A DNA stretch of 64,000 bases. Source: an uncultured Lachnospiraceae bacterium (GTDB taxonomy: Bacteria; Bacillota; Clostridia; Lachnospirales; Lachnospiraceae). The first letter of the stretch is position 1. Every line of letters begins with the position of its first letter. The translations under genes and the position numbers were made by a program. A model generated the notes under the pieces. The model ran no database searches. It was not told where the DNA came from and worked only from the letters and a program-made list of their open reading frames with translations. The stretch is taken from positions 1-64,000 of the forward strand of contig CAJUAA010000019.1 in assembly GCA_910584205.1 (NCBI GenBank), in the 5' to 3' direction. This document shows positions 1 to 8,487 of this stretch, piece after piece.

Positions 1-227
1 ACGATTACAGGAGCATGGCATCTGCGATCGTCTTCGGGATCACCGGCCAGCGCGTCCAGAATGTCCCGGAAACCGATCGGGCGGAGACGGGTGAGGAAAC
101 TCCCACCGGGGATAAGAATGCCCTGTATCGCGTGCAGGTCGGCGCGTACGGAGTGAGATCAAATGCAGAAGCTATGCGGCAGAAGCTGCAGAAAGCCGGT
201 TTTGATGCGCTGATCGTGCAGGCGTAA
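1..227 (+). CDS. C-terminal end of a SPOR-domain protein (5' truncated by window edge)
   Basis: The reading frame is open from the first bases of the window (frame 3) to a TAA at 225-227, so only the last ~74 residues are present. The final ~35 residues (from about LYRVQVGAYG to the end) have the pattern of a SPOR repeat: a beta strand rich in V and Q, then an alternating Ala/Leu/Lys helix, then a hydrophobic strand. SPOR domains bind denuded septal peptidoglycan and are often the tail of N-acetylmuramoyl-L-alanine amidases. The upstream residues (MASAIVFGITG) would fit the end of such an amidase domain, but too little is visible to name the enzyme. An internal ATG at 15 lies in frame but is not needed as a start. 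Confidence 0.6.
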   Translation, partial: DYRSMASAIVFGITGQRVQNVPETDRAETGEETPTGDKNALYRVQVGAYGVRSNAEAMRQKLQKAGFDALIVQA

Positions 228-357
228 AGGGAATACTGCATTGTAAAAATGAACAGTTTAAGATAAAATAAAGGCATATCAATTTGATGCGGTTAGTAAC
301 AAATTTGTGACAAAGATATCTGAAAAACGCTGAATTTACAGTATTTTTAGAAATAAA

Positions 358-423
358 TCTTAACCTTATCTTAACCATGTTCTTAACCGGAATCTTAACC
401 TTTTTCTGATATGGTTTTTATAC
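358..423 (+). promoter_or_regulatory. Four TCTTAACC direct repeats in the promoter of the ABC/histidine kinase operon
   Basis: The octamer TCTTAACC occurs at 358-365, 369-376, 381-388 and 393-400, with starts 11, 12 and 12 bp apart, so all lie on one helix face. A TATACA-like -10 (about 418-423) follows. About 11-bp spaced direct repeats are the usual target of OmpR/PhoB-family response regulators; Bacillus PhoP boxes are TTAACA-type repeats. The array would cover the -35 region, as expected for an activator-dependent promoter. The rest of 228-518 is AT-rich with no gene seen. Confidence 0.6.
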
Positions 424-518
424 AGAAAGGGAAGCGCCGGTTCTGACAGGGAGCGGGAAGGATACCGCATCTTCACAGTCTGTATGCGGAAGCGGCGCGG
501 GAAGGAGAGACAGGATTC

Positions 519-1430
519 ATGGAATATGTGGTAACAGCCAGCGCCCTGGGCAAACGGTACGGAAGCTTTCAGGCGCTGAACGGACTGTCCATGCACGTCC
601 CCAAAGGGGCGATCTACGGCATTGTGGGCAGGAACGGCGCGGGAAAGACGACTTTGATCCGGCTGCTCTGCGGCCTGCAGAGGCCCTCGTCCGGAGAGTA
701 TACGCTGTATGGAGTCCCCCATACCTCCGGGGAGATTACAAAGGTCCGCAGGCGGATGGGCGCGGTGGTGGAGACGCCGTCGGTCTATCAGAATCTGACG
801 GCGGAGGACAACCTGAAAGAGCAGTACCGGATTCTGGGACTGCCGTCGTTTGAAGGGATTCGGGAGCTTCTGGAACTGGTGGGGCTTTCGGACACCGGAA
901 AAAAGAAGGTAAAACATTTTTCACTGGGGATGCGTCAGAGGCTGGGGATCGCCGTTGCTCTGGCAGGCGATCCGGATTTTCTGGTGCTGGACGAGCCGGC
1001 GAATGGTCTGGATCCCCAGGGAATCGTGGAGGTTCGGGAGCTGATTCTGAAGCTGAACCGGGAGCGGCAGATCACGGTGCTTCTGTCCAGCCATATCCTG
1101 GATGAACTGTTCAGGCTGGCAACCCACTATGGTTTCATCGACAAAGGCCGTATGGTAAAGGAAATCAGTGCAGAAGAGCTGGAAGCGGCGTGCCGGAAAA
1201 GCATCCGGGTGAAGGTAACGGATACCAGAATCCTTGCCTGTGTGCTGGAAACCATGGGAATAAAGTATGAGATCCGATCGGATCGGGAGGCGGATATTTT
1301 TGCAGATATAAATATTACGAATCTGGTACTTGCCCTCCACAAGGAGGACTGTGAGCTTCTGTCTGTGACGGAACGGGAAGAAAACCTGGAGAGCTATTAC
1401 ATCAATCTGGTAGGAGGTGGCAGGAGATGA
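519..1430 (+). CDS. ABC transporter ATP-binding protein (BcrA-like)
   Basis: This is a 303-residue ABC ATPase. Walker A is GRNGAGKT at residues 37-44, the signature is SLGMRQR near residue 134, and Walker B is LVLDEPANGLDP. The C-terminal ~80 residues form the extra domain seen in bacitracin/lantibiotic-type exporters (BcrA, NatA). Its stop overlaps the start of the permease gene by 4 bp (ATGA), so the two are translationally coupled. ATG 519 is preceded by GGAGAGA. With the permease and a histidine kinase downstream it fits a peptide-antibiotic resistance or export unit; the substrate cannot be read from sequence. Confidence 0.9.
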   Translation: MEYVVTASALGKRYGSFQALNGLSMHVPKGAIYGIVGRNGAGKTTLIRLLCGLQRPSSGEYTLYGVPHTSGEITKVRRRMGAVVETPSVYQNLTAEDNLKEQYRILGLPSFEGIRELLELVGLSDTGKKKVKHFSLGMRQRLGIAVALAGDPDFLVLDEPANGLDPQGIVEVRELILKLNRERQITVLLSSHILDELFRLATHYGFIDKGRMVKEISAEELEAACRKSIRVKVTDTRILACVLETMGIKYEIRSDREADIFADINITNLVLALHKEDCELLSVTEREENLESYYINLVGGGRR

Positions 1431-2263
1431 CAAAGCTTTTGAGGGCAAATTTTGCCCGCCTGACGAAACACTGCGGTTTCCGAAGCTGCATGATGTTTAT
1501 GGCGTCTTATGGATTGTTTATGGTCGGTACGAGCTATTATCTGCTGTGTAAATCCGGATATGGGATTCTGATGGAAAATATGTGCTTTGGCTATGCCGGT
1601 CTGATGGGATTCGTGGCGGCAGTCTTTATCAGCCTGTTCCTTGGCACAGAATACAGCGACGGCACCATTCGGAATAAACTGACCGTCGGTCATAAGAGGT
1701 CTACGGTCTATCTGGCAAATTTGATGGTCAATGCCGTCGGAGTGCTTGCGGCCAATGCGGCCTATGTGGCGGTACTGCTTCTGATCGGGATACCGCTGTT
1801 CGGGCCGTTCCGTCCGACGGATCCTTTCGAACTGCTGACTCTGACATTTCTTACAGTTCTCATGGACCTTTCCTGGACGGCGGTGTTTACGCTGTGCAGT
1901 ATGCTGAATCAGAACAAAGCGGCGGTGACTGCAGTCAGTATCCTGAGCGCGCTGATGCTGAGCCTGGCTTCCGGGTATATCCGGTCCCGCCTGAATGAGC
2001 CGAAAGTCTTTGAACCCTATACCTACGTGACGGATAAGGGATATGAGATCCACAAGGAGGCGGAGGAAAATCCGTATTATCTGGAAGGGACGGAGCGGGA
2101 AGTCTATACATTTCTGAACGATTTCCTGCCCAGCGGCCAGGAGCTGCAGATTCTGAACCACGACAGGGGACGTGAGCGGCAGATGGCCCTGTATTCCTGC
2201 CTGGTGACCGTGCTTTCCACCGGATCAGGGATTTTTATATTTAAGAAAAAAGACATAAAATAG
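1427..2263 (+). CDS. ABC transporter permease (ABC-2 type)
   Basis: A 278-residue membrane protein with about six hydrophobic segments and a DGTIRNKL motif after the second segment, which is typical of ABC-2/NatB-BcrB permeases (pattern E-x-x-x-G-T-I-R-N-K). It is presumed to pair with the ATPase at 519-1430, with which it overlaps by 4 bp. A soluble stretch around residues 190-225 is charged and probably extracytoplasmic. Function is most likely export or detoxification of an amphipathic peptide or antibiotic, by family association only. Confidence 0.85.
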   Translation: MTKLLRANFARLTKHCGFRSCMMFMASYGLFMVGTSYYLLCKSGYGILMENMCFGYAGLMGFVAAVFISLFLGTEYSDGTIRNKLTVGHKRSTVYLANLMVNAVGVLAANAAYVAVLLLIGIPLFGPFRPTDPFELLTLTFLTVLMDLSWTAVFTLCSMLNQNKAAVTAVSILSALMLSLASGYIRSRLNEPKVFEPYTYVTDKGYEIHKEAEENPYYLEGTEREVYTFLNDFLPSGQELQILNHDRGRERQMALYSCLVTVLSTGSGIFIFKKKDIK

Positions 2264-2298
2264 GACGTGAAACAGAACAGGAGAAAGGAGGACGGATC

Positions 2299-3192
2299 GT
2301 GATGGAAACCGGTTCGTGGATTGTGATGGGAGCCTTTGCCCTGCTGACGGGGCTGCTGCTTCTAAAGGTCCGTCTGCTGCACCGGGCGGCGAAGGAGATG
2401 GAGGAGGCTTTTCTGGACCGTCTTCGGACGGACAGCAACGTACTGCTTGATACGTCCAGCTGTGACCCGTACATGCGCGGCCTGGCATCCGGCATCAACA
2501 CGGGCCTTCGAAGGCTGCGTCTGGAACGCCATCGTTATCAGCAGGGAGATCTGGAGCTGAAAAACGCGGTCACAAATATCTCTCATGACCTGAGGACGCC
2601 GCTTACCGCCGTCTGTGGGTATCTGGACCTGCTGAAAAAGGAGCAGATGTCGGATACCGCCCGCCGTTATCTGGAAATTATCGAAGAGCGCACGGAGGTT
2701 TTGAAGCAGCTGACGGAAGAACTGTTCCGTTATTCCATGACCTTGTCCTCGGAGGAAAGCGAAAATCTGGAGGAGCTGTCGCTGAACCGCATTCTGGAAG
2801 ACAGTCTGTCTGCATATTATGCGGTTCTGAAGGGCTGCCGGATCGTACCGGAAGTGTCCATGCCGGATGCGGACGTGTGCCGGAGAGTGAACAGAAGCGC
2901 CCTGATCCGGATTTTTGCCAATATTCTGAGCAATGCGGTGAAATACAGCGACGGCGATCTTGCGGTCACGCTTCGAGACACAGGGGAACTGATCTTTCAG
3001 AACCACGCCTCCTCGCTGACCGAAGTCGAGGCAGGCCGTCTCTTCGATCGGTATTACACGGTGGAGAACGCTGCAGGGTCCACCGGGCTGGGATTGTCCA
3101 TCGCCAGAATCCTGACCGAACGGATGGGCGGAACCATCGACGGAGAACTGGAGCAGGGGGTGCTGACGATCCGGCTTTGCTTTCCGGCGTGA
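2299..3192 (+). CDS. Sensor histidine kinase without an adjacent response regulator
   Basis: A 297-residue kinase starting at GTG 2299 after GAAAGGAGG. It has a single N-terminal membrane segment (about residues 7-24), a short linker, the H-box ISHDLRTPLT with phospho-acceptor His96, and an ATPase domain with N-box (IFANILSNAVKYS) and G-box (STGLGLSIARIL). There is almost no extracellular domain, so it belongs with intramembrane-sensing kinases that work with BcrAB-type transporters. In most such systems the response regulator gene is next to the kinase; none is present between 228 and 3203. The gene ends 10 bp from the convergent gene at 3203 with no terminator seen between them. Confidence 0.88.
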   Translation: MMETGSWIVMGAFALLTGLLLLKVRLLHRAAKEMEEAFLDRLRTDSNVLLDTSSCDPYMRGLASGINTGLRRLRLERHRYQQGDLELKNAVTNISHDLRTPLTAVCGYLDLLKKEQMSDTARRYLEIIEERTEVLKQLTEELFRYSMTLSSEESENLEELSLNRILEDSLSAYYAVLKGCRIVPEVSMPDADVCRRVNRSALIRIFANILSNAVKYSDGDLAVTLRDTGELIFQNHASSLTEVEAGRLFDRYYTVENAAGSTGLGLSIARILTERMGGTIDGELEQGVLTIRLCFPA

Positions 3193-3202
3193 GAAAGCGG
3201 AA

Positions 3203-3985
3203 CTATTCTCCGGCAATGACCAGAGGGATTTTATGCATGTCTGCGGCGATGTCCGTAAAGGAACTGAAATAGCTGCCGATGATTTTCCGGGTGGAGGCAA
3301 GGCTGTAGAGATCCAGCAGCGCGTCCTCGATTCCCTCCCGGCTGTCCCGCCGCAGGCACCGGTTCTGGTTGGACAGGATCCGGCCCGGAAACGCCTGCCG
3401 GAGCCGGCGTTCCTCTTCCATATCGTCCGTGGCCAGATAGAACATGGTGTCCGGGTCCGCGGCAAGCTCTTTCTTCATGGAATCCAGAAACGCGTCCGTG
3501 GAACTTTTCCCGATGGCAGGCTGGTTGTCGGTTCTGCGGATGTGCACGCCTGTACAGGACTGCCCGAACCGGGCGGTCATCTCACGGATGCGGTTCTGCA
3601 TCCGGTCCGTCGGTACAAACAGATGGTAATCCTCCGACGGATAGAACCATTCCCAGGTAAAAATATAAAGATTGCTTTTCAGGCCGACGGCATAATCCCG
3701 ATTCAGGCATCCGTCCGGATCCCGGTGCGCGATCAGATCCTCGTTGGTCAGATAGCTGCGGGCGGTTTTCTGACGGAACAGCTTGCGCGGGTCCGCCACA
3801 GAATGAATGCTGGTGATCTTGAATTCCGTGACCGGCTGAAACAGCGCGTCAAAGGGGCAGTTCAGCTCCGGATTGCAGTTCCAGAGCACCAGAAGCTTCT
3901 CCTGCCGCTCCCGCGCGAGCCTCCATCCGGAATTAATCACCCGCATTCTATTGCATAAACCGCCGGAAGGTTGTATGATTATCAT
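3203..3985 (-). CDS. Fucosyltransferase-like glycosyltransferase
   Basis: A 260-residue protein whose N-terminus has the GGLCNRMR-type loop and which carries VHIRRTDN at residues 147-154. The H-x-R-R-x-D motif binds the GDP pyrophosphate in alpha-1,2/alpha-1,6 and NodZ-like fucosyltransferases. No signal peptide or membrane segment is visible, so it should act in the cytoplasm on a lipid-linked or precursor glycan. The start ATG has GAGGT 7 bp upstream. It is divergent from the glycan operon beginning at 4199 and likely contributes to the same surface polysaccharide. The exact donor sugar is inference. Confidence 0.7.
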   Translation of the reverse strand: MIIIQPSGGLCNRMRVINSGWRLARERQEKLLVLWNCNPELNCPFDALFQPVTEFKITSIHSVADPRKLFRQKTARSYLTNEDLIAHRDPDGCLNRDYAVGLKSNLYIFTWEWFYPSEDYHLFVPTDRMQNRIREMTARFGQSCTGVHIRRTDNQPAIGKSSTDAFLDSMKKELAADPDTMFYLATDDMEEERRLRQAFPGRILSNQNRCLRRDSREGIEDALLDLYSLASTRKIIGSYFSSFTDIAADMHKIPLVIAGE

Positions 3986-4198
3986 TGAGTTACCTCGCTT
4001 ATACTATAGAATGAATCTGCCTAGCCGACATCGTATCGTGCGGATAAGCGGTAAAGTAAGTATAGCATAGAACAAAGAGGCAGGCAACGCGGGGCTTACT
4101 GAAGTTTTGAAAAGCCGGGACTGCGGCCCTGCCGGACAGGCCGGATCTGCGGCAGTCGGAGATCCGGTAAGAATCATGCAGGAATGAAAAGGAACGAT
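3986..4198. promoter_or_regulatory. Divergent promoter region of the glycan locus, with a leader hairpin
   Basis: On the minus strand an extended -10 (TGCTATACT; TATACT core at 4059-4064) can serve the fucosyltransferase-like gene. On the plus strand the leader ahead of 4199 contains a perfect 8-bp inverted repeat, CCGGATCT at 4141-4148 and AGATCCGG at 4160-4167. There is no following T-run, so it is not a simple terminator. It could be a processing or antitermination signal for the long glycan operon; that is inference. Confidence 0.4.
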
Positions 4199-5413
4199 AT
4201 GGGGATCAGGGTTTTACAGATCAGCACCGTATGCGGCAGCGGCAGCGTGGGCCGGATCATGGTGGACATCTATCATACGCTGGAGAAAAACGGGGACATG
4301 CCTCTCATAGCCTACGGACGCCGGAAGGCGCCGGAGGGCGTCCGCGCATACCGTTTCGGATCGGCGCCGGACATGGCGCTGCATGTGCTTTCGACGTTTT
4401 TCCGGGGAGAGCATGGATTTGCTTCCGCAGGGCAGACCCGGAAACTGATCCGGAAGATACGGGAGTGGGACCCGGATGTGATCCATCTGCACAATATCCA
4501 CGGCTTTATCCTGCAGACAGAACGGTTGTTCGAATATCTGAAGGAGGCGGGGAAGCCGGTTGTCTGGACGCTGCATGACTGCTGGCCCTATACCGGGCAC
4601 TGCGCGTTCTATGATTACAGCGGCTGCGGCGGATGGAAGACCGGCTGCAGCGGCTGCAGGGAATACCGCAGGACCTATCCCTATGCGCTGTTTAAAAACC
4701 GGACAGAGAGGAATTATATAAGAAAGAAGGCTGCGTTTACCGGCGTGCCGGATCTGGTGCTGGCGGTGCCGTCCGGATGGCTGAAGGCGGAGGTGGAACA
4801 GTCCTTTCTGAAAGCGTATCCTGTAAGGGTCATTCCCAACGGAATCGACCGGGAGGCGTTCCGGCCGACGAAGAGCAGGCTGCGGGAGACGCTGGGGCTT
4901 GAAGGAAAGTTTGTGATCCTGGGCGTGGCCAACGTGTGGGAACGCCGGAAAGGGCTTCCGTATCTGATCGGGCTGTCCAGGCGGCTTCCTGAGGACTGCC
5001 GGATGATCCTGATCGGACTGTCCGGAAAGCAGATCCGGGGGCTTCCGGGGAATGTCCTCGGGCTGGAGCGGACCTCTTCGGTCCGGGAACTGGCGGAATA
5101 CTATTCCATGGCGGACGTGTTTGTCAACGCCACGCTGGAGGACAATTTTCCCACGACCAATCTGGAGGCGCTCTCCTGCGGGACGCCGGTCATCACCTTT
5201 GATACCGGAGGAAGTCCGGAGAGCCTTGACGAAAGCTGCGGGCGGGTCGTGCCCAAAGGAGACCCGGAAGCGCTTCTTCAGGCGGTCCTTCTGGAAAAGG
5301 AAGCGCCGAAGAGCAGCGAAGCCTGTCTGAAGCGGGCAGAACGATATGAGAAATACGGCCGTTTTCAGGAATACGCAGAGCTGTATCACGAACTGGCAGG
5401 CCGGGGAGAATAG
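4199..5413 (+). CDS. GT4 family glycosyltransferase
   Basis: A ~404-residue glycosyltransferase of the GT-B fold. The N-terminal half has IHLHNIHG and a TLHDCWPYTGHC stretch followed by a Cys-rich segment (GCGGWKTGCSGC), characteristic of the WcaC/CapM-like GT4 subgroup. The C-terminal half has the nucleotide-sugar binding signature around EDNFPTTNLEALSCGTPV. I prefer ATG 4199 over ATG 4184 because AAAAGGAA lies 5-6 bp before 4199 and homologous proteins start with this VLQI strand. The next gene begins immediately after its stop. It should be cytoplasmic and add a sugar to an undecaprenyl-linked glycan. Confidence 0.85.
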   Translation: MGIRVLQISTVCGSGSVGRIMVDIYHTLEKNGDMPLIAYGRRKAPEGVRAYRFGSAPDMALHVLSTFFRGEHGFASAGQTRKLIRKIREWDPDVIHLHNIHGFILQTERLFEYLKEAGKPVVWTLHDCWPYTGHCAFYDYSGCGGWKTGCSGCREYRRTYPYALFKNRTERNYIRKKAAFTGVPDLVLAVPSGWLKAEVEQSFLKAYPVRVIPNGIDREAFRPTKSRLRETLGLEGKFVILGVANVWERRKGLPYLIGLSRRLPEDCRMILIGLSGKQIRGLPGNVLGLERTSSVRELAEYYSMADVFVNATLEDNFPTTNLEALSCGTPVITFDTGGSPESLDESCGRVVPKGDPEALLQAVLLEKEAPKSSEACLKRAERYEKYGRFQEYAELYHELAGRGE

Positions 5414-6154
5414 ATGAGTACATTACCAAAAGTGTCGGTCATTACGACCACGTACAACGACGCCGCCAACCTGGAACGCGTCATGGACCAGGTGGCCAGG
5501 CAGGATTACGGAAATCTGGAATATATCATCGTGGACGGCGGGTCCACGGACGGAACCATGGAACTGATCCGCCGGATGGAGGAGCGGATGCCGGACCGGG
5601 TCCGGTGGATCTCCGAGCCGGACAGCGGCATCTATGACGCCATCAACAAGGGGATCCGTCTGGCTTCCGGGGAGATCATCGGGTGCTGTTTTGACCGGTA
5701 TGCGGACGACAACGTGATCACCCGGATGGTGCAGGTGATGGAAGCGGAAGGAACGGACGGAGTCCATGGGGATCTTTACTATATGGACGGGGATCGGATC
5801 GTGCGCCGCTGGCATCAGGGACAGGGGACGATCCGGACCGGATGGCTTCCGGGGCATCCCACCCTGTATCTGAGAAAGGAAGTATACGAACGGTTCGGCG
5901 TCTATCGGACCGATTACCGGATCGCGGCGGATTATGAGTTCATGGTGCGCATTTTGTACCGGAAACAGGTGCGGCTTTCCTATCTTCCGGAGATACTGAT
6001 TTACATGTCCTACGGGGGGACCAGCAGCGGCAGCCTCGGCGCCTATCTGCAGTCTTTGAGAGAAGGACACCGGGCGCTTCGAGAGAATCAGGTGTCTTTT
6101 GCATGGGTGACGGATCTGTGCCGGATCGCGCGGGTGCTGGCACAATTTATATAA
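5414..6154 (+). CDS. GT2 family glycosyltransferase
   Basis: A 246-residue GT-A type enzyme. It begins with the canonical VITTTYNDAANL strand-loop and has the VDGGSTDGT motif near residue 40 and SGIYDAINKG further on, as in WcaA/colanic-acid type GT2 proteins. The usual LNSDDxY metal site is altered to a CFDRYADD-like stretch, so the DxD geometry may differ. A conserved ADYEFMVRI acceptor motif follows. It starts directly at the stop of the GT4 gene (no gap), implying translational coupling. Confidence 0.85.
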   Translation: MSTLPKVSVITTTYNDAANLERVMDQVARQDYGNLEYIIVDGGSTDGTMELIRRMEERMPDRVRWISEPDSGIYDAINKGIRLASGEIIGCCFDRYADDNVITRMVQVMEAEGTDGVHGDLYYMDGDRIVRRWHQGQGTIRTGWLPGHPTLYLRKEVYERFGVYRTDYRIAADYEFMVRILYRKQVRLSYLPEILIYMSYGGTSSGSLGAYLQSLREGHRALRENQVSFAWVTDLCRIARVLAQFI

Positions 6155-6184
6155 CCGATGTTTAAAAATCGCCGGAAAAGTATG

Positions 6185-6238
6185 ATAAACGGCGCTGGAG
6201 ATCGGGAACTGTGAGTGCAGGTATTTAGCGCCGTTTAT
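6185..6238. repeat. 12-bp perfect inverted repeat with 30-nt loop
   Basis: ATAAACGGCGCT at 6185-6196 is exactly complementary to AGCGCCGTTTAT at 6227-6238. It sits between the stop of the GT2 gene (6154) and the promoter at 6250. It has no clean T-run on the plus strand, so it may be a weak terminator or an RNA-processing hairpin ending the 4199-6154 transcript. Confidence 0.5.
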
Positions 6239-6249
6239 ATGTAAAAAAG

Positions 6250-6278
6250 TAGCAAAATTTTCCGGTTTGTGGTAGAAT
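6250..6278 (+). promoter_or_regulatory. Probable promoter of the second glycan operon
   Basis: TAGCAA (6250-6255) and TAGAAT (6273-6278) are separated by 17 bp. The -35 is poor but the -10 is good. It would start the 6337-12898 transcript. The leader contains a GCATCC/GGATGC hairpin just before the ribosome site. Confidence 0.45.
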
Positions 6279-6336
6279 GTCACAATACACGGCATCCTGG
6301 GGCCCAAGGCCTGCTGGATGCGAAGGAGTATTTTTA

Positions 6337-7029
6337 ATGATGAAAAAACTTGTGATTATTCCTGCCTACAATGAGTGCGGAAGCATTTTAAAGGCAGTGG
6401 ATGATATTAAAATGCACGCGCCGGACTTTGATTATGTGGTGATCAACGACTGTTCCACCGACGAGACGCTGGATATCTGCAGGCGGTATGGCCTGAACCA
6501 TGTGAACCTGTCCGTGAATCTGGGCATCGGCGGAGCCGTACAGACCGGCTACATCTATGCCTGCCAGTATGGCTATGATGTGGCGGTGCAGTTTGACGGG
6601 GACGGGCAGCATGACGCCGCCTATCTGGAGGACATGGCGCAGAAGCTTTCGGAGACAGGCAGCGATATGGTCATTGGCTCCCGCTTTATAGAAAAAGAAG
6701 GGTTTCAGTCCTCCGGGATCCGAAGGGTGGGAATCCGGTATTTTTCCGCACTGATCCGGCTGCTGACCGGAAAGCGGGTGACGGATCCCACCTCCGGGAT
6801 GCGGATGGTGAACCGGGATGTGATGCGGATCTATGCGGGCAGTTATCCGAAAGACTACCCGGAGCCGGAGAGCGTGATGGCGATCCTGCGTATGGGAAAA
6901 AAAGTGACGGAGATGCCGGTGGTGATGAAGGAGCGGAAGGAAGGAACTTCCTCCATCGGAGGGCTCCGGTCGGTTTACTATATGATCAAAGTGACGCTGG
7001 CGATCCTGATGGAACGGCTGCGGAGATAG
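6337..7029 (+). CDS. GT2 polyprenyl-phosphate glycosyltransferase (DPM1-like)
   Basis: A 230-residue enzyme starting at ATG 6337 (GAAGGAG 9 bp upstream; an ATG at 6277 in frame overlaps the promoter and lacks a ribosome site). Motifs: VIIPAYNE, VINDCSTDET, and DGDGQHD as the DxD metal site, typical of dolichyl/undecaprenyl-phosphate mannose or glucose synthases. No C-terminal membrane segments. It likely makes a polyprenyl-P-sugar donor for the membrane GT-C enzymes downstream. Its 3' end is duplicated (see repeat 7002-7075). Confidence 0.85.
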   Translation: MMKKLVIIPAYNECGSILKAVDDIKMHAPDFDYVVINDCSTDETLDICRRYGLNHVNLSVNLGIGGAVQTGYIYACQYGYDVAVQFDGDGQHDAAYLEDMAQKLSETGSDMVIGSRFIEKEGFQSSGIRRVGIRYFSALIRLLTGKRVTDPTSGMRMVNRDVMRIYAGSYPKDYPEPESVMAILRMGKKVTEMPVVMKERKEGTSSIGGLRSVYYMIKVTLAILMERLRR

Positions 7030-7075
7030 AAAGGGCAGCGCGGATGATCCAGATGGAACGGCTGCGCAGATAGAA
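7002..7075 (+). repeat. 30-bp near-identical direct repeat at the 3' end of the GT2 gene
   Basis: 7002-7031 and 7046-7075 match at 28 of 30 positions (offset 44 bp). The first copy encodes the GT2 C-terminus ending ILMERLRR and its stop; the second is an untranslated echo of the same residues and stop. This is a local tandem duplication followed by two substitutions. Confidence 0.85.
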
Positions 7076-7092
7076 GCGGGAGAACGGAAACA

Positions 7093-7485
7093 ATGATGAC
7101 GGTAAAATTACAGATCGTGATCGGGATCGCGATTCTGTTCGTTTTTGCAATACTGGTGAATATGATACGCAGGCGGAGCCTGGAACTGAAATATGCACTG
7201 TCCTGGATGGCGGTGCTGTGTGCGCTTTTTCTGTTTGACTGCGCGCCGAAGCTTCTGATCGTGGTGTCGGATTTTCTGGGCATCTACGCGCCGGTGAATA
7301 TGATTTTTTTCCTGGGGTTCTGTTTTTCCCTGGTGATCATCTTTTCGCTGACGGTGGCGCTTTCCAGAATGTCCAACAGCATCCGGACGCTGGATCAGAT
7401 GGTGGCTCTGAATGAACGGCGGCTGCAGGAACTGGAAGAAGAGCTGAAAAAAACAAAGGCAGGAAAAAGGCAGGAAGAGGAATAG
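7093..7485 (+). CDS. DUF2304 small membrane protein
   Basis: A 130-residue protein with three membrane helices (about residues 5-25, 33-52, 68-90) followed by a charged coiled-coil tail (NERRLQELEEELKKTK). Length and architecture match DUF2304, a family repeatedly found beside GT2 polyprenyl-phosphate glycosyltransferases. It lies between two such enzymes here and may act as a scaffold or flipping partner for the polyprenyl-P-sugar. That role is inference. Confidence 0.75.
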   Translation: MMTVKLQIVIGIAILFVFAILVNMIRRRSLELKYALSWMAVLCALFLFDCAPKLLIVVSDFLGIYAPVNMIFFLGFCFSLVIIFSLTVALSRMSNSIRTLDQMVALNERRLQELEEELKKTKAGKRQEEE

Positions 7486-7490
7486 AAGAG

Positions 7491-8456
7491 ATGGAAGAGA
7501 TGAGAAAGGAAAAGGGACAGGTCCTGTATCTGGTTATCCCGTGCTACAACGAGCAGGAGGTGCTGCCGGAGACGTCAAAAAGGCTTCTGGAGAAGCTGGA
7601 AAGCCTGATAGAGCGGGGAATGATCTCCCGTGACAGCCGGATTCTGTTTGTCAACGACGGGTCGAAGGACCGGACCTGGGAGATGATCAAGGAGCTGCAC
7701 CGGGAAAATCCCGTCTATCAGGGAGTGAAGCTTTCCAGAAACCGCGGACATCAGAACGCGCTGCTGGGAGGGCTGATGACGGCAAAGGAATACGCGGACA
7801 TGGTGATCTCGCTGGATGCGGATCTGCAGGACGACATCGACGTGATCGATCAGTTTGTGGAGAAATATTACGAAGGCTGCGAGATCGTCTACGGGGTGCG
7901 CAGCGCCCGGGATACCGACACCTTTTTCAAGAAATTCACGGCGGAGGGCTTTTATAAGCTCATCAACCTGATGGGCGGCGAGGTGGTCTTCAACCATGCG
8001 GATTACCGGCTTATGAGCCGGCGGGCCCTTGAGGAGATGGAAAATTATCAGGAGGTCAACCTGTTCCTCCGCGGCATCGTGCCGATGATCGGATTTCAGA
8101 CCGGCGTGGTGACCTACGAGCGCCATGAGCGGTTTGCGGGAGAGTCCAAGTATCCGCTGAAGAAGATGCTGGCGCTGGCAGTGGACGGCATCACGTCCCT
8201 GTCCATCAAGCCCATCCGGTTCATCGTATTTCTGGGGATGTTTATCTTCCTGTGCAGCATCGCCATGCTGGCCTACTCCCTGATCCAGCATTTCCTGGGC
8301 AACACCAGCATCGGCTGGACGTCACTGATCGTGTCCATCTGGGCCATCGGCGGACTGCAGCTTCTGGCCATCGGCGTGATCGGGGAATACATCGGAAAGA
8401 TTTATCTGGAGACGAAGAGAAGGCCCAGGTTTATTATTGAAAAGGTGCTCCGGTAG
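7491..8456 (+). CDS. GtrB-like GT2 glycosyltransferase with two membrane helices
   Basis: A 321-residue enzyme with VIPCYNEQE, FVNDGSKDRT and LDADLQDD motifs, then two C-terminal hydrophobic helices (about residues 240-265 and 278-302) around a KPIRFIVFLG motif. This is the layout of bactoprenol glucosyltransferases (GtrB/YkoT/CsbB). It transfers sugar from a nucleotide donor to undecaprenyl phosphate at the inner membrane face. The start is ATG 7491 just after the DUF2304 stop; the next gene follows within about 30 bp. Confidence 0.88.
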   Translation: MEEMRKEKGQVLYLVIPCYNEQEVLPETSKRLLEKLESLIERGMISRDSRILFVNDGSKDRTWEMIKELHRENPVYQGVKLSRNRGHQNALLGGLMTAKEYADMVISLDADLQDDIDVIDQFVEKYYEGCEIVYGVRSARDTDTFFKKFTAEGFYKLINLMGGEVVFNHADYRLMSRRALEEMENYQEVNLFLRGIVPMIGFQTGVVTYERHERFAGESKYPLKKMLALAVDGITSLSIKPIRFIVFLGMFIFLCSIAMLAYSLIQHFLGNTSIGWTSLIVSIWAIGGLQLLAIGVIGEYIGKIYLETKRRPRFIIEKVLR

Positions 8457-8487
8457 AGGAGAAGAGACAAGCAGGACAGGAGCGTAT

